Part shown: piece after piece, positions 58,285 through 64,000 of the stretch
Layout of the letters: each line of letters opens with the position of its first letter
Numbering within the stretch: the first letter of the stretch is position 1
NCBI RefSeq assembly: GCF_003584125.1
Contig: NZ_QXFL01000003.1
Location: 62,001-126,000, forward strand
Reading direction: 5' to 3'
Origin: Aurantiacibacter zhengii
GTDB taxonomy: Bacteria; Pseudomonadota; Alphaproteobacteria; Sphingomonadales; Sphingomonadaceae
Length of the DNA stretch: 64,000 bases
The notes under the pieces: model-generated
Database searches by the model: none
What the model saw: only the letters and a program-made list of their open reading frames with translations
What the model was told of the DNA's origin: nothing
Translations under genes and position numbers: made by a program

Positions 58285-59496
58285 ATGCACCGCGCCATTC
58301 TCCTCCTTGGCTCCATCGCCTTTTGTGCCGCGGCGGCCTTTGCCCAGCGCGCGCCTGTAAGCCAGAGTCCGGAGGACATGCGCGCCGCCCTTGCCGAGGC
58401 CCTGGCCGAGCGCGAGAACGCGGAGGCGCGCAGCCAGCGGTTCGAGGAAGAGGCGCAGGAGGCTGAGGACGCTGCCGAGCGTGCCGCCCGCGAAGCCGCC
58501 GCGCTTGCCGCACGCGTGCAACAGGCAGAGGCCGGTATCACCGCCGCCCGCGCCCGCATCGCGATGATCGACCGCGAACAGGGCAACCTGCGCGAGGAAC
58601 TGGGCCGCGAGCAGCAGCCCGTGGTGGAACTCACCGCCGCGCTCCAGCAATTCACGCGCCGTCCGCTGGCACTCTCGATCATGCGGCCCGGTTCCGTGAA
58701 GGATGTCGTGTACCTGCGCGCCATGTTGCACAATACCGTGCCGGAGGTGCAGGCGGGGACACGGGAACTACGCAACCGCATCGACCGATCCCGTGAACTG
58801 CGGCGCGAGGCCGTGGCGGCCGCGCAGGTGCTGCAGGCCGAGGAAGCGGCTCTTGCCGAACGCCGCGAGCAGCTGGCGGACATCGAGACGCGCCAGCGCC
58901 TTGCCGCGCGCGCTGCTGGCGGGGCTGCCAGCCGGGAGACGGACCGCGTACTGGCACTGGCAGAAGAAGCGCGCGATCTTGACGGACTGGTTACGGAACT
59001 CGATCGCGCTGCCGCCCTGCGCCAGCGCCTCGCGGCGTTACCGGGTCCGCGCCTGCGGCCTGCACGGCCGGAAGAGGCCAAAACTGCCGGCGGATCAAGC
59101 GCCCTGCCTTCGCAGGCTGATAGGCAAGGCGATGCGCCGCGCCCGTATATGCTGCCGGTATCCGGCAGGACGCTCCTCGGTTTCGGAGCGCCGACTGGCT
59201 CCGGCCTCAGCCGCGGGCTGACGCTCGCACCTACTGGCGGCGCACAGGTGGTCGCACCTGCTGCCGGGCGGGTTGCCTTTGCCGGGCCGTACCGCGGCTA
59301 TGGCAGCATCGTGATCGTCGAACACGGCAACGGCTGGACGAGCCTCATCACCGGCCTGGCCCGCAGCGACGCCGAAGTGGGCGAGAGTGTACAGGCCGGG
59401 GCCCCGCTCGGCGTGGCCGCTCCGACGGATCCCAATGTCACGCTGGAATTGCGCCGCGATGGCGAACCGGTGAATCCGCTGCTTCGCCTCGACTGA
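58285..59496 (+). CDS. envC: EnvC-like murein hydrolase activator (degenerate LytM)
   Basis: The 403-residue periplasmic protein has a signal peptide (about 1-21, ending AFAQ). A long Ala/Glu/Arg-rich coiled coil follows (about 30-250). The C-terminal LytM domain lacks zinc ligands: the HxxxD place reads GLSRGLTLAP and the final HxH reads NVTLELRRD. EnvC-type proteins with dead LytM domains activate amidases at the division site. ATG 58285 starts seven bases after rlmH. ctpA follows, a common pair. Confidence 0.92.
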   Translation: MHRAILLLGSIAFCAAAAFAQRAPVSQSPEDMRAALAEALAERENAEARSQRFEEEAQEAEDAAERAAREAAALAARVQQAEAGITAARARIAMIDREQGNLREELGREQQPVVELTAALQQFTRRPLALSIMRPGSVKDVVYLRAMLHNTVPEVQAGTRELRNRIDRSRELRREAVAAAQVLQAEEAALAERREQLADIETRQRLAARAAGGAASRETDRVLALAEEARDLDGLVTELDRAAALRQRLAALPGPRLRPARPEEAKTAGGSSALPSQADRQGDAPRPYMLPVSGRTLLGFGAPTGSGLSRGLTLAPTGGAQVVAPAAGRVAFAGPYRGYGSIVIVEHGNGWTSLITGLARSDAEVGESVQAGAPLGVAAPTDPNVTLELRRDGEPVNPLLRLD

Positions 59497-59596
59497 TTGT
59501 CCCCGCCCGGGTCAGCCAATCCCTCATCTGGCGTTAAGGCCCTCCATGCGATAGAGACATGGCTGGGACTCCCTCCTTGCCGAGGACGAAAGAAAT

Positions 59597-60952
59597 ATGA
59601 AGTTTGCACCCGCCATCCGCGCTGCCGCGCTCTGCACGGCTGTCGCGCTCGTGCCTGCCACCACCGCCGCTATCGCGCAGGTGGAAGGCCGGGCCTCCCC
59701 GGAATTCGCCAAGCTGTTCGCCACTTACCAGCGGATCAAGGCGAGCTACGTGGAACCGGTGGAAGACGAGGTGCTGATTCGCGGTGCGATCGACGGCATG
59801 CTGGCCGCGCTTGATCCGCATTCCGCCTATCTCGACGGGACGGCGCTGGAGCGTCTGACCACCATGATGGACGGCAACTACCAGGGTCTTGGCATTTCGG
59901 TGCAGATGGAAGAGGGCGCGGTGAAAGTCATCTCGCCGTTCCGTGGCAGCCCCGCAGAGGGCGCTGGAATCAAGGCTGGCGACTACATCACCCATATCAA
60001 CGGCGATCTTATCTACGGCCTGGAACTTAACGATGCCGTGGCGCAGATGCGCGGGCCTGCCGGTACCGATATCGAAGTGACGATCTTCCGCCCGGGGCGC
60101 GAGGACAGCTTCGAAGTGACCGTGACGCGCGGCGTTATCGAGCTGGAGCCGGTGACCTGGGAATTGATGGACGGCAATATCGGCCACATCAGCGTCAACG
60201 AATTTTCCGCCGACGTGGGTGCCGACGTACGCCGTGGGCTTCGCGAATTGCAGGAACAGGCCACCGGTCGCCTTGGCGGTCTGGTGCTGGACCTGCGCCG
60301 CAATCCGGGCGGTTCGCTTGACGAGGCGGTGGCGCTGTCAGACCTGTTCCTCACCGACGGGCAGATCGTTTCGCAGCGCGGCCGCTCGCGGCGCGAGACC
60401 ATCTATTACGACGCCGAAACCGTCTATCGCGGCGATGCCGCAGCGGGCCTGCCGATCATCGTGCTGATCGACGAGGGCTCTGCATCGGCTAGCGAGATCG
60501 TGGCGGGTGCCTTGCAGGACCATCGCCGCGCGCTGGTGATGGGCGAGCGCAGCTTCGGCAAGGGCAGCGTGCAGACGCTGTTGCCGCTGTCGCGCGATTC
60601 GGCGCTGAAGCTGACGACGGCGCGTTACTACACCCCTGCCGGGCGCAGCGTGCAGGAAGGCGGGATCGAACCCGATATCCGCGTGCCCCAGCTCTCCGAC
60701 CCGGATGCCGAGCGCAGGCAGCGCCTGGCCTTGCGCGAAAGTGACCTTCGCGGTCACCTGGTGGGCGAGATCGGCGTGGAGGACGAGAACCTGGAGCGCG
60801 ACCGCCTCGACGATCCGCGCTTCCAGCTGACCGCCGCCGAACTGGAGGAGCAGGGCATCGACGACTTCCAGCTGGATTACGCCGTGCGCACCTTGCGCCG
60901 CACCTCGGGCGTCAACGTGGCCGCGCGCGGAGAAGGTCCGGAGCGGCGCTGA
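59597..60952 (+). CDS. ctpA: S41-family C-terminal processing peptidase
   Basis: A 451-residue periplasmic serine protease with signal peptide (about 1-28, ending AIAQ). The PDZ domain (about 95-175) contains GLGISVQMEEGAVKVISPF. The protease domain has GGLVLDLRRNPGGSLDEAVA, the catalytic Ser in IDEGSASASEIVAGALQDH and the Lys in GERSFGKGSVQTLLPL. It trims C-termini of envelope proteins. The 100-base gap after envC holds no gene. Context with envC suggests a role in cell wall turnover. Confidence 0.96.
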   Translation: MKFAPAIRAAALCTAVALVPATTAAIAQVEGRASPEFAKLFATYQRIKASYVEPVEDEVLIRGAIDGMLAALDPHSAYLDGTALERLTTMMDGNYQGLGISVQMEEGAVKVISPFRGSPAEGAGIKAGDYITHINGDLIYGLELNDAVAQMRGPAGTDIEVTIFRPGREDSFEVTVTRGVIELEPVTWELMDGNIGHISVNEFSADVGADVRRGLRELQEQATGRLGGLVLDLRRNPGGSLDEAVALSDLFLTDGQIVSQRGRSRRETIYYDAETVYRGDAAAGLPIIVLIDEGSASASEIVAGALQDHRRALVMGERSFGKGSVQTLLPLSRDSALKLTTARYYTPAGRSVQEGGIEPDIRVPQLSDPDAERRQRLALRESDLRGHLVGEIGVEDENLERDRLDDPRFQLTAAELEEQGIDDFQLDYAVRTLRRTSGVNVAARGEGPERR

Positions 60953-61016
60953 GCGGGCCAACTCAGGCTTTAACATGCTTTCGACAAGCGCGAGGTGAGC
61001 CGCTAGAAGCAGCGCG

Positions 61017-61487
61017 ATGAGCACTCCGCTTCTTCCTTCCGACCGTCTCGCCCAGCGCCTGGCGCTGGCGATGCCCGCCATCCTGCTCGCCGGGGCATAT
61101 ATCTCGCAATACGGTTTTGGCCTGTTTCCTTGCGAGATGTGCTGGTGGCAGCGCTATCCGCATTTCGTCGCGGTGGCGCTGGGGCTGGTTTCCTATGTCG
61201 CCCCGCCCCGCCGTGCATGGATCGCTCTTGCCGCGCTTGCCATTGCGGTTTCCGGTGCGATCGGGGCGTTCCATGCGGGCGTGGAATACGGCTGGTGGGA
61301 AAGCCCGCTCGGCTGCACGGCGTCGGACCCGCTGTCGCTCAATTTCGTGCGCTGTGACGAGCCGGCCTGGACGTTGCTGGGTATTTCGCTTGCGGGATAC
61401 AACGCGCTCCTTTCGCTTGGCAGCGCAGTCGCCATATGGATGCTGTTGCTCGCCAGAGACAAGACCGCTGCGGAGAAGACTGCATGA
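61017..61487 (+). CDS. dsbB: Disulfide bond formation protein B
   Basis: The 156-residue inner-membrane protein has four helices and the two periplasmic cysteine pairs of DsbB. The first is FPCEMCWWQRYPHF (quinone-side CxxC) and the second pair is in LGCTASDPLSLNFVRC. It reoxidises DsbA by passing electrons to ubiquinone. It overlaps coq7, a ubiquinone-synthesis gene, by 4 bases, so the two are translated together. dsbA is not in the window. Confidence 0.93.
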   Translation: MSTPLLPSDRLAQRLALAMPAILLAGAYISQYGFGLFPCEMCWWQRYPHFVAVALGLVSYVAPPRRAWIALAALAIAVSGAIGAFHAGVEYGWWESPLGCTASDPLSLNFVRCDEPAWTLLGISLAGYNALLSLGSAVAIWMLLLARDKTAAEKTA

Positions 61488-62014
61488 CCGACCCTATCAA
61501 GAGAGACCGTTCCGAGATGATCCGCGTCGACCAGGCGGGTGAATTCGGCGCGACGCGCATCTACGCAGGCCAGCTGGCGGTAATGGGCGATCGCGGACCT
61601 CATTCGGCAGAGATCCGTGGCATGGCCGAGCAGGAAGCCGGCCACCGGGCCGAATTCGACGCGCTGATGGCGAAGCGCGGTGTACGCCCTACCATCCTTC
61701 AGCCGTTCTGGAATGTGGCAGGCTATGCGCTGGGCGCCGGCACTGCGCTGCTCGGTCCGGAAGCCGCAATGGCCTGTACCGCCGCAGTAGAGACCGAGAT
61801 CGACAGGCACTATTCGGCCCAGCTCGACGAACTGGAAGCCGACGGCGACGATCCTGAACTGGCCGACATGATCCAGCGCTTTCGCGAGGACGAGCGTGAG
61901 CATCGCGACGCCGCCCTCGATGCGGGTGCGGAACGCGCGCCTGCCTATACGCTGCTGTCGGCCGCGATCCGGCTGGGCTGCCGCGCCGCTATCCGTATTT
62001 CGGAAAAGATTTGA
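61484..62014 (+). CDS. coq7: Demethoxyubiquinone hydroxylase (Coq7)
   Basis: A 176-residue di-iron enzyme that hydroxylates demethoxyubiquinone in the penultimate step of ubiquinone synthesis. The iron ligands are in DQAGEFGATRIYAGQLA (Glu), MAEQEAGHRAEFDALM (Glu, His), AVETEIDRHYSAQL (Glu) and REDEREHRDAALDAG (Glu, His). The hydrophobic helices between anchor it to the membrane. ATG 61484 overlaps the dsbB stop as ATGA. Confidence 0.95.
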   Translation: MTDPIKRDRSEMIRVDQAGEFGATRIYAGQLAVMGDRGPHSAEIRGMAEQEAGHRAEFDALMAKRGVRPTILQPFWNVAGYALGAGTALLGPEAAMACTAAVETEIDRHYSAQLDELEADGDDPELADMIQRFREDEREHRDAALDAGAERAPAYTLLSAAIRLGCRAAIRISEKI

Positions 62015-62088
62015 AACATCCGCGCTTCATCATGCGTTAAACCGTCAAGGTGCCAATTGCGCCAGACCGTATTTCTCGAGGATCGACC

Positions 62089-62760
62089 ATGAAACGCCTG
62101 CTAGCCCTGTCCGCCGCATCCGCCATCGCAATCGGCGTGGGCGCCGCTCCCGCCGCTGCCCAGGAAACCGGCGGCGACAAGGTGAATCAGGTCATCATCT
62201 ATGGCGACGATGCATGTCCCGAATCGACCGGCGATACCATCACGGTCTGCGCCCGGCTGGACGAAAGCGAACGCTATCGCATTCCGCGCAACCTGCGGAC
62301 GAGCAGTTCGCCCGAGAACGAAAGCTGGACCCAGCGCGCGCTGGCGCTGGAAGCAGTTGGCGACTTCGGCCCGCTCAGCTGCACGCCCGTGGGCGCAGGG
62401 GGCGATCTTGGCTGCACGATGGAAATGATCGAGGCTGCCTACGCGGAACGCGCCAATTCGAGCGACGTGCGCTTTGCCGAACTGATCGCCGAAGAACGCG
62501 CCGAGCGCCTTGCCGCCATCGATGCCGACGCTGCCGACACACAGGCGCGGGTCGAGGAACTGGAAGAGGCTGAACTGCAGCGCCGGCGCGAGGCGCAGTC
62601 GCAGCCCATCGGCGACGAAGTGGCTGATCCCATCGCGCCGCCCGCGGCAGTGGTCGATCCAGACCGTATTCCCCCGCGCGACCTGCCGCCGCCCAGCTTC
62701 GACGATGACGAGGAGCAGGTGCCGCTCGACGCCGCGCCGCCTGCCGAATCGCCCGACTGA
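62089..62760 (+). CDS. Secreted acidic protein, function unknown
   Basis: The 223-residue protein has a signal peptide (about 1-25, ending AAAQ). The first half contains four cysteines (ACPES, TVCARL, LSCTPV, LGCTME) that may form two disulfides. It carries RYRIPRNLR and ESWTQRALALEAVG, seen in a family of exported sphingomonad proteins that I recognise only loosely. The second half is a Glu/Ala/Arg coiled coil and a Pro/Asp-rich tail. It is convergent with fabI, 35 bases away. The function is unknown. Confidence 0.75.
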   Translation: MKRLLALSAASAIAIGVGAAPAAAQETGGDKVNQVIIYGDDACPESTGDTITVCARLDESERYRIPRNLRTSSSPENESWTQRALALEAVGDFGPLSCTPVGAGGDLGCTMEMIEAAYAERANSSDVRFAELIAEERAERLAAIDADAADTQARVEELEEAELQRRREAQSQPIGDEVADPIAPPAAVVDPDRIPPRDLPPPSFDDDEEQVPLDAAPPAESPD

Positions 62761-62795
62761 CTAGGCTAAACCACCCGACTGGTAACGGTCCCCTG

Positions 62796-63599
62796 TCAGG
62801 TCAGCGCGATATCGGGTGCGTCTTCCTGCTTCATGCCGACGACGTGGTAGCCTGCATCGACGTGATGGGTCTCCCCGGTCACGCCGGATGACAGATCGGA
62901 ACAGAAATACAGCCCGGCACCGCCGACGTCCTCGATTGTGACGTTTCTCCGCAGCGGCGAGTTGAGCTCGTTCCATTTGAGAATGTAGCGGAAGTCGCCG
63001 ATACCGCTTGCAGCCAGCGTCTTGATCGGCCCGGCGCTGATGGCGTTCACACGGATATTGTCCGGCCCCAGGTCATTGGCAAGGTATTGCACACTGGTTT
63101 CCAGTGCCGCCTTCGCAACGCCCATCACGTTGTAGTGCGGCACCACCTTTTCCGCGCCGTAGTAGGTAAGCGTCACGATGGATCCGCCTTCCTTCATCAG
63201 CGGCGCGGCGCGCTTGGCGGCGGCGACCAGCGAATAGGCCGAAATGTTCATCGTCATCAGGAAGTTGTCGAGACTGGTATCGACGTACTTTCCGCGCAGT
63301 TCGCTCTTGTCGGAAAAGCCGATGGCGTGGACGAGGAAATCCAGCTTCCCCCATTTCGCCTCGATCTGCGCGAAGGCTGTATCCATCGCCTCCATGTCGG
63401 ACACGTCGCATTCGATCAGAAAGTCGCTGCCAACCTGCTCGGCCAGCGGACCGACGCGCTTCTTCAGCGCCTCTCCCTGATAGGAGAACGCCATGTCCGC
63501 GCCCTGCTCGTGCAGCTTCTTCGCGATGCCCCAAGCCAGTGACTTGTCATTGGCGAGCCCCATGATCAGGCCCTTCTTGCCTGTCATCAATCCACTCAT
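62796..63599 (-). CDS. fabI: Enoyl-[acyl-carrier-protein] reductase (NADH) FabI
   Basis: The 267-residue short-chain reductase completes each fatty acid elongation cycle, and is the target of triclosan. The motifs: KKGLIMGLANDKSLAWGIAK (nucleotide site), FLVHAIGFSDK, TLTYYGAEKVVPHYNVMGVAK with the catalytic Tyr-x6-Lys pair, and RVNAISAGPIKTLAASGI. ATG 63599 begins MSGLMTGK; the longer frame would read into the upstream gene. It overlaps the BrkB-like gene by 4 bases (ATGA). Confidence 0.96.
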   Translation of the reverse strand: MSGLMTGKKGLIMGLANDKSLAWGIAKKLHEQGADMAFSYQGEALKKRVGPLAEQVGSDFLIECDVSDMEAMDTAFAQIEAKWGKLDFLVHAIGFSDKSELRGKYVDTSLDNFLMTMNISAYSLVAAAKRAAPLMKEGGSIVTLTYYGAEKVVPHYNVMGVAKAALETSVQYLANDLGPDNIRVNAISAGPIKTLAASGIGDFRYILKWNELNSPLRRNVTIEDVGGAGLYFCSDLSSGVTGETHHVDAGYHVVGMKQEDAPDIALT

Positions 63600-64000
63600 C
63601 GGGCAATTTCCTCCGTCTTTTCTGCCGTTTCGGCCACTGTGCCTCTTTCCTGCGCCAGTCGGTTCTCCTCCTCCTCGGGCGTTTCCGACAGCGCGGCGTT
63701 CAATTCTGCACCGGCCACTATCCCTAAGCCCACCAGCCAGAAAAAGAAAAGCGTGATCATCACGCCTGCCAGCGATCCGTAGGTGAGATCGTAGGCAAAG
63801 ATGCTGCGCAGGATTGGCGGGAAGGCCAGGGCCACCATGGTCCACCACCCGGTTACCAGCAGGGCGCCGGGCCATTTGCGATAGCGCCCGCCGCGATATT
63901 CGTGGGGCGTCAGGGCGACGAAAAGCATCCAGATGGAGAAGAACAGGCCAACCGCCGTCACTATGCGCGAATAGGAGAGGTTGCCGAGGGCATGGCCGAA
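63596..64000 (-). CDS. YihY/BrkB-family membrane protein (5' truncated by window edge)
   Basis: The visible 134-residue C-terminal part has hydrophobic helices (about TAVGLFFSIWMLFVAL and TGWWTMVALAFPPILRSIFA) and the family block AYDLTYGSLAGVMITLFFFW, followed by GIVAGAELNAALSE and an acidic tail. The frame remains open to the window edge at 64000, so the start is outside. It is the upstream gene of fabI. It is distinct from the full-length relative at 30359-31186. Confidence 0.85.
   Translation of the reverse strand, partial: FGHALGNLSYSRIVTAVGLFFSIWMLFVALTPHEYRGGRYRKWPGALLVTGWWTMVALAFPPILRSIFAYDLTYGSLAGVMITLFFFWLVGLGIVAGAELNAALSETPEEEENRLAQERGTVAETAEKTEEIAR

Noticed and set aside
1-64000. 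CRISPR arrays, insertion sequences, prophage or integrase genes
   Set aside because: No repeat-spacer pattern, transposase, integrase or terminal inverted repeat was seen; the gene content is core throughout.

Overview
The window is core chromosome of a GC-rich alphaproteobacterium, most likely Sphingomonadales and close to Erythrobacteraceae. The order hpf-dnaQ-coaE-aroE-maf-(PPDK regulator)-gap-hemE-hemJ-rho-mnmE-mnmG-rsmG-parA-parB is the conserved replication-origin neighbourhood of Alphaproteobacteria. PopZ, TrcR (DUF1013), CarD, DUF1491, DUF1192 and DUF6489 proteins also fit this class. I see no CRISPR array, insertion sequence, phage, tRNA or rRNA. The genes are tightly packed, with many 4-base ATGA/GTGA overlaps.

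Layout. 0-5.2 kb: a PCMT-like protein, TolC, PopZ, a thioredoxin-like ferredoxin, a CBS protein, an A-type Fe-S carrier and exonuclease III. 5.3-11.8 kb, all minus strand: cell-wall hydrolase, DUF1491, thioesterase, PtsN, Hpf, DnaQ, CoaE, AroE, Maf and the PPDK regulator, all transcribed away from the next gap. 11.8-12.1 kb: a non-coding gap with an AT-rich tract, DnaA-box-like 9-mers and four GANTC sites, the predicted oriC. 12.1-23.3 kb: hemE, hemJ, rho, then (after a minus-strand pair) mnmE, mnmG, rsmG, parA and parB on the plus strand. Five parS palindromes lie at 17.9-21.5 kb.

23.3-36.4 kb is mixed housekeeping: methionine sulfoxide reductase, a sorbosone-dehydrogenase-like enzyme, an AAA ATPase, TsaC/Sua5, lipoproteins, CarD, a BrkB-like membrane protein, FdxA, an S4 protein coupled to a Suv3-like helicase, and an M23 peptidase. 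36.4-41.1 kb is a compact operon of hemB, GNAT, a membrane/spermidine-synthase fusion, gamma carbonic anhydrase and DUF167. 41-44.4 kb holds YoaK and a DNA-repair pair of ATP-dependent ligase and ligase-associated exonuclease. 44.4-53.1 kb carries an M1 peptidase, ClpA, DUF1192, a quinone oxidoreductase, an LpxH-like phosphoesterase with a glycosyltransferase, and TrcR. 53.2-54.7 kb is a bactofilin/M23 cell-shape pair. 55-62.8 kb is proA-nadD-rsfS-(zinc-ribbon membrane protein)-rlmH-envC-ctpA-dsbB-coq7 plus a secreted protein. The window ends with fabI and a truncated BrkB-like gene.

Together, a predicted origin, centromere sites, ParA/ParB and PopZ lie within about 20 kb, so this is a chromosome replication, segregation and pole-anchoring locus flanked by housekeeping and envelope genes. 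The most unusual details are parS sites read in all three frames of their host genes, an rlmH that appears to start at AUC, a ferredoxin gene that appears to start at CUG, and a 65-base overlap between M23 and bactofilin genes. All functions are assigned by reading the sequence; no database search was run.
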